NCBI RefSeq assembly: GCF_029931775.1
Contig: NC_079312.1
Coordinates: 63,120,333-63,184,332, forward strand
DNA: 64,000 bases
Source: Euleptes europaea
Lineage: Eukaryota; Chordata; Lepidosauria; Squamata; Sphaerodactylidae
Reading direction: 5' to 3'
Each line of letters opens with the position of its first letter. Within the stretch, counting starts at the first letter, position 1. The notes below the pieces were generated by a model. That model saw only the letters and a program-made list of their open reading frames with translations, was not told the DNA's origin and did no database searches. Positions 36,961-50,700 of the stretch are shown here, piece by piece. A program made the position numbers and the translations under genes.

Positions 36961-37149
36961 TAGTGCTTGCTCATTTTGCTAGCTGTTTTGGACTGGAGTG
37001 GAGGGATATTTAGAAAGCTACACGCTTACACTGACACAAGGGACAAAACAGCCACATCACAGTTTTCAGGATTCTCTCCCACCCCCCGGAATTTCTAATT
37101 GCCAGACTTCAAGGACACTATTCAGCATTTGCAAATTCTTTACAATTCT

Positions 37150-37300
37150 TTTCTGTTATCCAAACAGTCATCTGACAGGTAGATGAGGCTGTTAGGTAGT
37201 GACTTCCTCAAGCCCATGTGAGTTTTGTGAGTCAAATGCAGGGATTTGAACCTGGTTCTCCTGCATTCAGACTTAGAACACTGACCACTGCAGCTCAGTA
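37150..37300 (-). mobile_element. tRNA-derived SINE fragment, old
   Basis: On the + strand GGGATTTGAACCTGGTTCTC is the complement of a B-box, next to TCCTCAAGCCCATGTGAG and ACACTGACCACTGCAGC. It lies 200-350 bases after the TKT poly(A) signal. Confidence 0.5.
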
Positions 37301-38821
37301 TCCTTGAGAATTGTGTTTGAGTTGGTTCTCCTACCTACCTCAAACAAGATGTGTCTTTTGGTGCAACTTCATTTCCCATTCTAAACACACACTTCATTTT
37401 GAAGAATTCACATACACCACTTGAGATAAATGATTTGCTCCTGCAATCCATCATCAGAAGGTGATAATGGCTCTTGGTCTTCTTTGGTTTCCCATCCATC
37501 AACCATTTCTAAGTTTATTCCTGGTGTCACAGGATGCGCATGGAGTACTAGCCATGTGGGTTGGGAGGCTGCAGTGGGGAGGAGGGAGAGAGTGAAATCG
37601 CTCCTTCTTGCCTCTTGTGAGAGAAGAGCTTCGCTCACAGTTGAGGAAAAAAGGAGTGATTTTGCCATCTTCTGATTCGTGTGGCTGCTACTCCATGGTG
37701 GTCTGAAATCACTGAGTGTGTGTGCAGGGAAGCCAGAGAGATCAGCAGTCCTTGCATGGTCCTCACGCTGGATCCAATCCAAAGTGTTTGTCACATTTCT
37801 GTAAAGAAAATTACAATTTGGTTCTTCCTTCACATGTATTTTCGTCCAATTTGATGTATTTCACAGCAAGACTGTTTTCCTTCTGTGCCCTTCCTCCACT
37901 GTTGCTCTAGCTCCATATTTTCTTAATTCCCTTTTCTCCCATGCAGGCAGTTCCTGCCTTTTTCCTCTGAATGCTGAACTGTGCACACTTTCTGTGCAAA
38001 TTGAGCGTAACAAAACATGCTGGTGTAGAAAAGCCAAGAAGGGCCTTGTTTTCATTCTGGGCCCTGCTTGTTTGACATCAGTGCGGTCAGCTGGAATATC
38101 CGGACTTGCAGTCTGGCTCAGCCAGCTCTGATTTAAAGCAAGCCTTCCCCATAGACAATATGTCCTTGGGTGTTTCTGAGCCTTCGTGTTTGTTCCTAGC
38201 CTGTCCCTACATGCTTGGAGCAAGAAGGAGGGTACAGTCTCAAGTACTGGGAGAGGCAGGAATTATGCAGAGTTCATGAGATAATAATAATGAGAGCTCA
38301 TTATTATTCATTACATCCTGGTTTTTCTCCAACCAGCTTTATGTATGATTCCTAGGGGTCTCCCATCCAAAGCCTGGCCTGCTTAGTTTCTGTATGTGTG
38401 TGCCCCCATCTATGTGAGGGCTGAAGGACACAAGTCTGGTGCCCACCAGGAGGGTTACCCACTAGCTACTACAGGTGGCTACGAATCTGGTTTTCCCCAC
38501 AGAGAATTTCTGTCTTTTGGCAAACTAATGTATCTGCTGTTTTCAATTGTTAGACCTGCCCTTGGAGGCACATCACTTTTTCTTTACATGGCATAGGGAG
38601 GTGAGAAGAACCAGAATGCATAGAGAAGAGGATCCAGTGGCAATTTGACCGGCTAGGGTTTTAGAAAGCTGTTAAGCTGATTCTGCATGGGAATCCTATG
38701 CATTTGATTGCACAGACAGCCACTTGGCAAACTATCAGTCAGAGGAAAGCAATATTTCTTTTTTTGCAGGGCAAGGTCCATACAATTAATACTAATTCAG
38801 TTTCATACACTTCTCAATGTA

Positions 38822-39050
38822 ACATAGAACATAAGAAAGGCCATGCTGGATCAGACCAAGGTCCATCAAGTCCAGCAGTCTGTTCACACAGTGGCCAACC
38901 AGGTGCCTCTAGGAAGCCCACAAACAAGACAATTGCAACAGCACCATCCTCCCTGTGTTCCACAGCACTTAATAGGCATGCTCCTCTGATCCTGGAGAGA
39001 ATAGGTATGCATCAGGACTAGTATCCATTTTCCACAATTTAACATAATAA
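38822..39050 (-). mobile_element. LINE tail, CR1/L3-like
   Basis: ACATAGAACATAAGAAAGGC, CATGCTGGATCAGACCAAGG, ACAGTGGCCAACCAGGTGCC and TAGGCATGCTCCTCTGATCC. The best copy of this tail in the window. Confidence 0.75.
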
Positions 39051-41089
39051 GTATTAGTTCCTTTTTTAAAAACAAACAAACTCTGCAGCCTTCATTTAGG
39101 TGAGCATTTTATTTCTCGTGTACTGGAGCAATGAAAGCAATTTTTAAATTCAATTTTCTTTCTTGAGTATCTTTAGCAAATTTTACAAAATTAACCTTAC
39201 ACTTAAAACGTTAAGATTAGCAGCCCCTGACCATGGGTGAATGCAGTTTGGGTGCAGTCTGCTGACTTCTGACTAAAAAAAGAAGATCTACAAGAATGTC
39301 AACAAGTCAGAAGTTCAGGGTAAGGCAATCAGGATAATTCATTTGGATGCCTTGCCACACCCACAGCATAATACCTACTGATTTAGGAGATGTGAGATTG
39401 GATAAAAGGACATTAATTTTTTTATATGAATAGCATAGCATTTGATGTGCCTTTTTATCTGATTTTGATTTATACATGCTGTGATCTAGTGTTCAGGGAT
39501 TAACCTTCACCTGACTCTTGTAAACATGTGGGTACACCAGTCTACTTTGTGCTACAAAACTGTCAGAGCACTGATTTTTAGATTGGTAAGCCCTAATGTT
39601 TGCAGCACAAGTAGCTACATCCATAACGCTCCTGAAACGAACAAAACTTCAAGAAACTGCTTAATATAGCTTCCCCTTTCAAATAAAATTCCTGCAATGT
39701 AGGCCTTGGCTATAACGTGCAGTGGTGGCTGTTGTTGCTAGTTACTCCTACACCATATCCTCTGTGGTTGATAGTCTGGAAGGTTGAATCTTTTCATGGT
39801 GGGTTCTGAGAAAATAGATGATGGAGTATATGAAACCTAGCCTGCCCCTGCCCCCATATCATAAAGCATAGTAGAAGAATCTGTACTTCAATCAATAGAC
39901 ACTAAAAGCAAGTGGAGGCCATTTTCTCCAAGGGTCATATATGGTGGGCTGCTCTATTGGCTCAGTTTGTGGATTGGCTGATTTATTTCCACAAGAGCCC
40001 AAACGGCTAAGAAAATGGTCTACGTCATTGGTGTAAAAATAGCTGCCTCACATAACACTCTAAAGCCACCTCTGTTTGATAGCCCTCACTCAAACTGACC
40101 CTCTTGTGCAAGTATTTGGATGAGGGGAGATTTTAGGTGTAACACAGGAATGACATGACAGTCAAAGGTTTGTTTGTGAAACTATGCTGAGATAGGCTAC
40201 TAAGGGTCTAATAAATGTCAGCTACATTGAAGAAAGTAGACTTTATGTGGAACCAGACCATCTATAAAACAAAAAAAGGAATGAAATTTTTAGACCTAGT
40301 AATTATCTCTTTATCACATTCTACACCAAGGAGAAGGCCATCGGAGTGCTGTTTTTCTTCTCCCCAAGTGACAGAAAACCACATCTGTATGTTTAATACA
40401 CAGTTGTTGTATATTAGCCATTATGACAGCTTTTCAAACACCTTGTTAGCGTTAAGCCCAGACATTTATTTCAGCTCTCTTGAAATCTTCAGTTCATTTT
40501 CTTGAAACCTACATGGTAAAAACCGAAAGAAGGAAAAAGTCTTGTCATAAGCTTAATTTCAACTGTTTGGTAATGCAGTGCTACCACCTTGTTTAATGGC
40601 TGTATCACTATTACAAATAAATATGTTTTGTGGAAATATGAGCGTATCTTTAACCCTATTGTTTTCTTATTTTTAATAAAAGAAAAAAGAGGATGAAATT
40701 ACAAAATCAAAACTTTTGTGGCATCATCAGTAGAGGGTCAATGTTTGAGAAGCTTGGACTCGGGACTCCAATTTAGATGCTTAAAGGAAACAATCGGGGC
40801 TTTTGGCAGCACAGTGAAAAACAGTTATTTTTTAGTTGTCTAATAACAGCTCACACATCACAATGTTTAAATATGCATTTAATGCATGAAAAAGGTCCAT
40901 GTGTCCTGTCTTCATTACAGCTATCCCCAGTTTTTATTTATACGTGTGTGTGGATATTTTCTCATGGTCAATACACATGCAGTATAAAGTTGGCAGTATT
41001 TCCCCGTCTGTGAGATGGAAAGGCTGAGGCTGGCTGCATTTAGATGCCACAGAAAAGTCTTGGTTTGCATTGAGGAAGATCCTTACTAA

Positions 41090-41304
41090 TGTGTGTTTAA
41101 AGTGCCGTCAACTCGCAGCCAACTTATGGCAACCCCTTGTGGGGTTTCCAAGGCAAGAGACTAACCTGAGGTGGTTTGCCATTCCCTCCCTCTGCATGGC
41201 AACCCTGATTCCTTGATGGTCTCCCATCCAAATACTAACCAGGGCTGACCCTGCTTAGCTTCCGAGATCTGACGAGATCCGGCTATACCATGCTGCCTTC
41301 CTGT
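41090..41304 (-). mobile_element. 5S-rRNA-derived SINE
   Basis: Reverse-strand copy starting gtgtgtttaaagtgccgtca and ending in the 5S-like head (gacccTGCTTAGCTTCCGAG, ATCTGACGAGATCC). Intergenic, between TKT and TMEM40. Confidence 0.9.
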
Positions 41305-42855
41305 CCTCCTTGCTAATAGCCAAGATCATATCCTCACCCTACCTCCTCTTGCAAAGTACACTGCCCTTGATGACAGATGTTCTCCCTATTAGTCTTCTAT
41401 GTAAATGTGAAGCAGCTGGACTAATTGGGTTAATTTCCTTCTCAGTAAGGAAATCTTAAACAGGATTCAACTGTAGTTTAGAATCTTGGTTTATTGGGAA
41501 GAAAACTAACCCTGGTAAGTCAGGCATCTATATTAGGGGATCAGAACTAATTAGAATTAAAAAGACTTCCATGTTCAATCTACATGGGAAGGAACGAGGG
41601 AGTTTGTTTCTTCGTTTGCTGTCTGAATGCAGCCTGAAAGAACAGGGACTTCAGTGACATTTGAAGGAGTTTCCGAGCTCACATGCTTGGTTGCTACGCC
41701 ACACCAGTTTAACATTAAGATGGAAGTTGCCTGTTTTAAAAGTACTACTAGAATGGATTGAACGCATGTAATTTTGAGACCACCACCACTGAAAAGACCT
41801 GATCTTCTATTCTGGCTATTCCAGATCTCTCTTTGCTGCTTTCATAAGAGTGCTTGTGTACGCATGCATGTATGTAAACAAGTGTAAGGCTACTGTGGCT
41901 TCATGTGTCATTTTTAATTCAGGCTGTTTCTTAGCAGTGGTCAATCACAGGGCCAACAGAGCTTCCACTTGGCAGTTTTCCCCACACTTTCCTTGCCCCC
42001 CTGGCTGGCAGTTCCCCACTAACCCTCATCACGAGAGGGCTTTTATCAAACTTTTAAAATGATCAGCAATTATTAGATCAGTACAACAATATTACAAAAA
42101 TCTACTGCAATGATCTACCACCTCCTGAATTCCCAGTGTTCAGAGGTCCTGGTGGTTGTGGGTGAAGTGGTGGTTGTGGGAGGCTGAGGCAAGGAAAATG
42201 GCCCCAATGTGGGTGAGATCCTTAAAAATGTGCACCTTCCCATCCACAATGGTATGCAAAGTCACTTTGACTGCCATCTATCAAACCAGGTGACAGAAAG
42301 CATCAAAGGAAGGACAAAACAAAGTGGACAATTGAACGGTAACGTCATGTCAATGCCCTCAAGTTTGTATGCCAAACCAGAGCACAACCTCTGTGTGGAA
42401 CTAACCTCACAGTGTTTGCAGAGTGAAGAGGAGAGTGATCAAATACAGCCTTTTGCTGTACCAATTCTCTCACATGCCTACACCTGAGCAAGAGACAGTA
42501 CGAGAACTGTGTGTGATGACCATCAGTTTCTCCACTGCCTGAATCTCATTTCCTACATTTGTTTGTCCCGGTGCGTTAGCAAGCTAGAACACCATAAATA
42601 TTTAAACTGGGTGGGACCTTGCAGGTGTATGCATGTCATACAACACTCTTAGGATCCTGAGAGCTGCCATGAGGAATGGAGTTGGAACTCCACTCCCGGA
42701 AGCAATCTTTTTGCATTCTCATTTTTCCCTCTGAGTTTCTCCTTTTCCCTCTGAGTTTGTCTTTTCCCTGCCTCTTCATCACCCTCCCTTCTTCTCAAGA
42801 TCAGACGGAGAGCTTTTAAAAATTAATTGTAAAAATAACCATTAAATCTGAATCC

Positions 42856-42968
42856 TCAGATGTATTGTGGAATTGGGTGAAAGCACAATAAGAATATCTT
42901 ATTACCAGGTAGTCTGACTCTCCTAAGCAGGGGCATAAAAGTATCCATGAGAGCACGAATACGACACA
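42856..42968 (-). CDS. TMEM40: TMEM40 last recognised exon
   Basis: 113 nt read to TGA at 42858-42856: VCRIRALMDTFMPLLRRVRL, then PGNKIFLLCFHPIPQYI. The first 20 residues align with the human cytosolic tail; the last 17 do not. A GTAATA donor at 42905-42900 would end the exon at 42906 in phase 1, length 63, matching the pattern of the other exons. The reading to TGA may therefore be intron and a further 3' exon may exist. Confidence 0.7.
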
Positions 42969-45900
42969 CTAATAGAAAAAACAAAAACAAAATGAATTAG
43001 TTGAGGGTTTTTACATAACCAGGAAGAAAAACATGAGTAGTACAAATCATCACCACCAGAATGTTACATTTTTGAGTTATTCAATTAGATCACCCATGAT
43101 AGGGTCAATAGAAGGCTTAGCGAGACAAGTGCCACCATTGTCTTCCCCTAACCCTAACCCTCCTTGCTTGCGTCTCATCCTAGCAAAGGCAAAAGGCTCT
43201 CTTCACTCTAAAAGTGAAATTCTGCTCCTCCCATCTGTCAGACAGCTTTCCACTGTTTTGCCATTATTTACGTTGTAGGTTAAAAAGTAAACCACCTTGG
43301 ATGCCAGTCTGGCTGAACAGAAGAAAACAAATGGAATAAAACAGAGCTTTGCTCTATTATGATCAATCTCTTAAAAAGTGAAGCCCCAGGGCCAGCCTAA
43401 TGTGATGCCATTTTAAAGAGATTTTAAAAATCCTGTGAGGGCCCAATCCTGATCAGGATGAGGTGTTCTTTTCAAGTGCCAAAATGGCTGCACCCTTCCC
43501 ACAGTTTTGGCACTTGAAAAGGCAGGCGGAGGGGGGGGGGGCGCTTGATCAGGATTGGGAATCTCACAACATTCACAGGTCAGACCCATGGACACCATCA
43601 CATCTAGTCTGGCCCTCAGACATCAGTAGCTTAGTTTGCTATATAATACGGAATATTAAAAAAACGTACCTAGGCCAAAATATATTCCAGTTGTTTCCAG
43701 GGCTGCAAAGGTAATCAAACCAACACCAACAGAAACTGTCCAGTCTAAAAATTAGAACATGTAAATGGTAAATTTTGTTCATTGTTCACCAGAATTGTAA
43801 TCACTACATTACAGTTTTCACTTACCTTTATATTTGTAAAAGCAAACTAATAAGGTTCCAACCGCAAAGCAAACAATGACAAAATGAAAGAATTCATCTG
43901 GGGAAAAACACAAAAAAATTAAATGGCAACATCTAAAACAAAGACACAATTTAATGACTGAAACCTCAAAAAATACATGAACACATAAAGCTTTCCTTTT
44001 GGGGAAGAATGGAGGCTCTCATCATCCAAGTAGTTTAGGGAATAAAGGCACATGCTGCTAACAGCACTCAAAATAAATGATTTATGTATCTTTTCCAGAT
44101 GCATTAACTTCTAGGCTGGAATACTGAATCAGCAAACCTCTTAGCCATATATATTATTTAACATAGGGGAATATGCTTTATTTACACATGGTTAGAGATG
44201 CCAAGTTAAGAGCATATTCAGAGGTTAATTGCTAAGAACAGTATAGCATATTTAGTGTTCATTTACTAAAGACTTCCTATCTGGAAATACTTAGTCTATG
44301 ATCTACGTTTGATTATATAATGGTAATAGCAAAGCACTCTATACATGCTCTTCACTTACTTTAGAATTCCAGGGCTGAATATTTTAAACAGATCTCTGTG
44401 ATTTAGCTATGGTTTGTATTGAGCAAGGTTTCCATCTTAAGTTTGGAGGCAGTTAAATTCTTACCATCTTTTCGTATCCACCATCTTGGATGTTCAGTCA
44501 AGTGGCAGGTACCCGTTTCAGGCACTACAGAAAATTAAATTTGAATTAAAAATAATAGCCTGGCAGAGCTATAAATGATTTTAACTTAAGTACATGGATT
44601 GAAGTTGCAACATGTCAATGTGATCAACTGATTATTTGGCTAGTTTTCTTTGAGAGCTTGGTAGCAGCTACATTTGCCCTCAGCCAATCTGAGGCTAAAT
44701 ATAAATGTTGTACATCAACATACCACTTCATACCCATTTCTAAACATCCCCTTCCCATCTTCTAGGTCTAACCCTGTATTTGGGCTCCAGATATCCTAGT
44801 TATCTTTCACTTACCTGTTTGGCTAATAATTAAGTGAAGGAGAACCATTTGGGTGCAGACAGTAATTTGGAAAGGTGAAGGTGGGTTGTTTTTCAGCTGA
44901 CCACCTGATTTGGTCCAGGGGCTACTGGCTGAAGACCATTATTCAGTAACCATAACAGGCCAGACATTTCTCATATAATAACAACAATACTCTGTGAGTA
45001 AATCATCCAATTCTAAAATCTGTTGAAGAATCAAATAAACTATGATGGGCGTATGATGGGCATAAGACAGCTAGCTCCCTGTTGTCTCCCAGTGTTACAT
45101 GGCATAATACTAGTGTTTGAAGCACACACTCTGGGGCTTGACGCACCAACAATTTACAGCATATTATCATCGTGCTCAGTGTGTGTGTTTCGGATGCGTA
45201 TTCTTCATTTCCGATCGCATCGTGCCTGTTAAGACTGCTCCCAAGACGGTTTATCGTCATATCGCACCTTCAAAGTAATAGTCGGAAAAGCTGACAGGAG
45301 GAGCATGGGGGGAGCACTGCATCATGTCTACGTCGCTGATCCTTCCCCGCCTCCCCTCCCCCTTTTTTCCCCAAGCATGCGCAATATCATTGATCCGAAG
45401 GAGCGCTGTACGCCATTAAGAATTGCCTCATTTGCACGGCAGAGAAACCCTAATCACAACCTATGCAGGCATTCCTCCCCCCCACAAAAAAACCAAAATG
45501 AGCCGTTCCTTGCACAGTGCTAATCACAGAGATGCCATCTTTTGGGGCGTTGGTCCAACAATCTTGCATTTTTTCGTTGGGACGAGCACATAAAAAATTT
45601 TTTTTGAGAGCAGGGAGGCACACTCAACCCCGGCAACGGGAGAAAGAGAGGAACAGGCGGGGAGAAACTCTGTGCCAGCCGGAGAGCCCTGACTTGTGTG
45701 TGTGTGTGGGCACTCTCTCTATCCCTCAGTCTCTCTCCCTTCCTCCTCCTGCTGCTTCCCCCTCCCCCATCTGCCGCTCGCAGCAATTTCACTACTTTTC
45801 CAGCCCTCGCCCTCCTCTGCATTCCTTTCCCCTCAAGCCCATGGACCGTTTACAAAATCCACTTCAAAGACATTCCATATGAGGGAAATGTTTGATTGGG

Positions 45901-47727
45901 ACCCTGCACAAATAAAAATGGTTGATCTAATGTTCCAACGTTCCCGTGTTCCTTTGTAAGACCTCAAGCATTTATGGGGGGGGGGAGATTAAGTAACAAT
46001 AATGATTGGTGGATGCAAACGGGAGGGGAGGGGGAAGGTGGGATGGGAGGAGAAAGGCTTTTCATTGGGTGTTGCAAAAAGAGGGGAGGAGAACTGAATA
46101 GTGAATGTAACTGAACGCACCCCTTGGATTGCCGGTTTTGAAACGACATAACGAAATACATCGTGGTATAGGCATTTTGGGGAAAAACAGATGTCTGGTG
46201 CTTCCAAAGCATTTCCAAGCCGAAATGGGAGGTCGGAGGTGCGCTCTAACCTGGATAACACGTTTTTTAAAAAGTGGTATATACTGAGTGCGTTAGGCCC
46301 CTCTGATACCCCTTTTCTAACCATTTGCAGCACGTTGTATGACTAACAGTGGTACATAGCCTGTCTGTTAAGTTTGCTCACTGAGGGCTCTTTACAAGGA
46401 GTAAAGGACACATATTGGATGGAGCTTATTTAACCCCTGACTTGACTCTGAAGACAACTGGATCTGAACTGGGGTAAGCAAACAAGACTACTGGTTTCCA
46501 AAATTGCAGGCATTTCTCCATGAGACAACAAAGTGAATGTTGACTTATTTGGAGAAAGGGGAAGGGTCCATCACAAAGACAAGCATGACTTAGTTGCCCA
46601 GTCCAGTGTGAGAATATGATCAATGAGACTTCCCTTTGTAAACATCCAGTGTAGGATCATTACAGGTTTTGTTTTTATATTTGGAATCCTTTCTGAAAGG
46701 AGATAAAATGAGTCACTACAAGGCAGATGGCTCGATGTTTACGCTTTCATATTCCAGACCAATAACTGGCAATAATATTCATATGAAAATTAAAAGGTAC
46801 ATGTTATTAACAAAACACATCTTTGCACTCTGCAATTTATATTTACCATCTGCAGTTGCATCATCTCTGCCCATAACCTCTGAAAAAGAACAACACAATA
46901 TTCTATTACAAACAAAGGCATCTCCTTGGGGTAAAAAGCTTCAGTGACATTTGTCATATTTATGACAAGGCACAGAAGGAGAGAGATTTCCCCCCCCCCA
47001 GAAACAAATATCAGAGTATTGCCAAACGTTTCCTCCTCACTCATCAAACCTTCCTAGCAAGTGATTTATTTATCTAATCCCCAGTATTCGACAAAGACTG
47101 AAAATAAGTTTCAGTGACCACCAGAGGGAGCAACAAAAGACTAAAATGTCAAAAAGCAGCAAGAAAAATGTAGATGCCTCATTCAAGCTTCATTTCTTTT
47201 TTATTTCTCGATATAGCTATTTGTGTTTTGGAACACTGCAGTCACAGGTGCTTCATACATTACATGTCAGCAAATGTATTTCACCAATGCACGTACAAGA
47301 GGCAGGGATCTCTTAGCTAATCCTGGTGAGATGGTACATGTATCTGTATGGTACACATAAGTGATAAGTGTACAAGGAAAACATTTTGTATGTGTGGGAA
47401 AGCAGTATATGATATGGTCCACCCTATTTCTTTAACTTATTCAGGTGTTGTTGGGTAATAGGTAGCTTGTAAGCAGCCTTGAGCGCTGTAAGGAAGAAAG
47501 GTGGCTAATAAATGTTTTAAATAAATAAATAAAATAACAATGACTTAAACTTTTATTTAAACAGTTGACCAATCAGGGCTGAAAGTTGAGTCTATGTTCT
47601 TTTTTAGAACTCCCACAGCATTAAGCCTGGTACTGAACTTAATGATAAATTGTGAATACACGCATTAAACATTTTCACTGAGCATCCCAACATTTTGTTC
47701 TCATACTGACTTTTACTACTTTATTTT

Positions 47728-47768
<41 letters not shown>

Positions 47769-50700
47769 GTATATATAAAATTTACAATAATACAACATTA
47801 AAAAACCACCTTCTTAACAAACAAACAAACATCGACCAGTACTTATAAAACCTGGTGGATCATAAAGAGAGTGATTATTTAGAAAGTAATATGTTTTTAT
47901 AGGTTTTTTTACTACTTTATATGTATCTTTTAGGGGATAAGTATTAACTTACACACAGACCTATGTAATGGTGTCCCCTTCCCCACAAGGCTTTGTTATA
48001 GAAGAAAAGCACATCAGGGAAGGAGGTGTCTTGCCCCTTCAAGCCTGCCAGTTCTGTCCTCCAAACTGTTCTCCATCCAGCTTTAAAACCAGTGTTTGGC
48101 CTCTGTTAGTGCTTGGTTAGAATTAGGTTGCTACAAATGTTCTTTCCGAGTACATACCTGATCCACAGTATGGAATAACTTCTTTGGATGAATCTAAAAT
48201 GATGCACAAATACAGAACAGTTAACAATATTCATTTGTTTAGTATTCTGTCCTGCTTCTGGTAAAAAGCAAGGAAACCTTTTCAAGGTATGTTGTTGAGA
48301 AATAGCACCTGGACTCTCTGCTACTATTATATCAACGTGCAGGAGGAGGTTCTGTGAAAAAGGATTTCTCCTGGAAGATCTTTCAGTGGTGTGCTATGAG
48401 TATTAAATCTCACGTCGTCTCTCAGTTGGCTAGCTGGGAGACTCAGAAACTACCAGATTTTGCTAAGCAGGAGCAGAATCACCAAGTGGAGAGGCAGCAG
48501 GTCAGGGATGGGATTTCTGGGCTCTTGCCACCTCTATATATCTATAGCGGAGAAAATTAGATTTATTATTATTTGTATTCTTTATTTTAAATATTTATAT
48601 GCTAGCCTTTCTCCTGACTAACTCAGGACCCAAGGCAGGTATAATATAAAATCCATTAAAACTGTACAAATCACAAAGTTAAAAAACAATAATTGTGCTA
48701 TTAGTGTGGGGCAATGTCTTTTAAATGGCAAATTATAATCCAGTTACTGCTGAACTTGGGTTATCCAGTGTGCTGCTGAAACTGGGTTTCTTTTGCAAGT
48801 AGCGTGAATTCAAAGTATCCAGCACCTTAACAGACTGGGAAGAGAAACTGGACTTGGTTTATCAACAAACAGCCCATTCCTGAGCTTCATGGCTGAAAGT
48901 GCTTAGGAGGTGCAGAAGGGCCACACCACCATCCGTGCTACTTGTGCCAGCACCTGTGCCACCTGCACCACCAAGACTGGCATGGGCACTAAGCGTTGGG
49001 ACACTAATGCCAGCCCCCCGGCACTGCTGCAGCAGCACAGCCAGGGATGCCAGCTAGGTCTCCCGCCAGCGTCCTGCCAGGGCAAATCCTCATACCGGAG
49101 TCCCAGGGTTGAGGGCGTTTTGGGGAGCAGAGCTGCCGGTAGGCAGCTGCCTAACCCCTTTCAGATCAGAAATGCCCCCTTCAGTAGCAGTGGTGCTGCT
49201 CCAGGTTTTTGTTGGCACAGCCTCGCTGTTTGCTATGGGGCTTTCCTCCCATTTTTTATTTTTTAACCTTAACAAAAGCCCTTTTTCCTTGCTGCGGCAG
49301 TCGCCAAACCTCTTTGGAGGCACCATGGCACTGCCACAGCCAAGCCATTCCCGGCCGTGGTGGCTTTGAGGAATGGGCTGAAAATCAAACAAGAAACAGT
49401 TATTTAATTGAACTCAGAAATAGTGGCAACCCTAGAAAGCAGGAGAGAAAAACTTTGATAGGAAAAATGAAGGAAGGGGGACCCCTACCATTTTTTTCTG
49501 CATCCAATCCCAGTCTCTAATGCTGCATTTCAAATTTATTGTTAAGCCACAAGAAGGGTTACCAGCTCAGGGTTAGGAAATCCCTAGAGATTTGGGGGTG
49601 GATCATGGGGAAGATGGGTTTGGGAGGGACCTAAGCAGGATATAATGCCATGGAGTTCTTCCTTCACAGCAGTCATTTTCCCTAGGGAAACTGATCTCTG
49701 GAGATCAGGTGTAATTCCTAGAGACAGAATCATAGAGTTGGAAGGGGCCATACAAGCCATCTAGTCCAACCCCCTGCTCAATGGAGGATCAGCCTAGAGC
49801 ATCCCTGACACCATCTCCAAGCCTCACCTGGATGTTGGCAACCCTATAATCAGGAGGCAATCATCTAGGTTGGCCCCATATTCCTTGGACAAATAAAAGT
49901 AGTTTTTTGCTACCTTGTGGTTGACTCTGCGTTGCCAGCTCCTCCGCAGAACTTTCATCTTCACTGCCTGCTTGAGATTTCGGTTTTTTAATTCGTTTTC
50001 GTTTCCCATCTGTAAAATTATAGAAAGAAATTATACCATCGGTGGTTAATTAAAGGTTTGTGCAGGTGAACACAGAGCACTGAGCAAGGAAGGTACTCCC
50101 ACATCTGCTGTTAACTGAGCTGTTGCTTTAAACCAGAGATCCCTACTGTGGCACCTGTGTGTGTGTGTGTGTGTGTTAAGTGCCATCAAGTCGCTTCCGA
50201 CTCATGGCGACCCTATGAATGAAAGTCCTCCAAAATGTCCTATCTTTGACAGCCTTGCTCAGATCTTGCAAATTGAAGGCTATGGCTTCCTTTATTGAGT
50301 CAACCTGTGGATACCATGGTGCCTACCAAAGTATTGGTGGGTGTCCACTTGCTTCTCCTCCAAAGGACCAGCCCTGGCTTTCTCCACCTCACTGAAGACC
50401 TTTAGAAGACCCCAGGAAGCATCACCTTCAGATCTGCAGGGAGTACTTCATTCGAAAAACACTCCATCATTGACTTAGAAACTACCAGCTTTTTATTATT
50501 GCTCTCCCTTCCACAGTGACCATTTTGTATTCAGTCCAGTTTCCCAGTCCCAGGACAGCCATTTTCTGGTGATGCCCCACTACTCTTTGTCAACATTCCA
50601 AAAGTGTCCATGGTGTCAACAAGTCTGGGGCTCCTTGATTAAACAATAATGCCTCATTAATAACCGTACGAATACTAACCAGTGCTACGATTCCCATCAA

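Larger units (their letters stand above)
36961..42855. other. Intergenic space between convergent TKT and TMEM40
   Basis: About 5.9 kb between the TKT end and the last recognised TMEM40 coding base. It holds an old SINE (37.15 kb), a LINE tail (38.82 kb) and a 5S SINE (41.09 kb). I see no exon in 37300-38820 or 39050-41090. The 3' UTR of TMEM40, and possibly a further exon, should lie in 41.3-42.85 kb, but no clear poly(A) signal or acceptor could be fixed. Confidence 0.6.

Noticed and set aside
37408-38223. Two - strand open frames of 141 and 120 codons after TKT
   Set aside because: No recognisable domain, no splice support and no conservation cue; left unannotated although a transcript cannot be excluded.
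45517-45882. 121-codon open frame in the CpG-rich intron segment
   Set aside because: Overlapping open frames on both strands over pyrimidine-rich sequence; chance reading rather than a gene.
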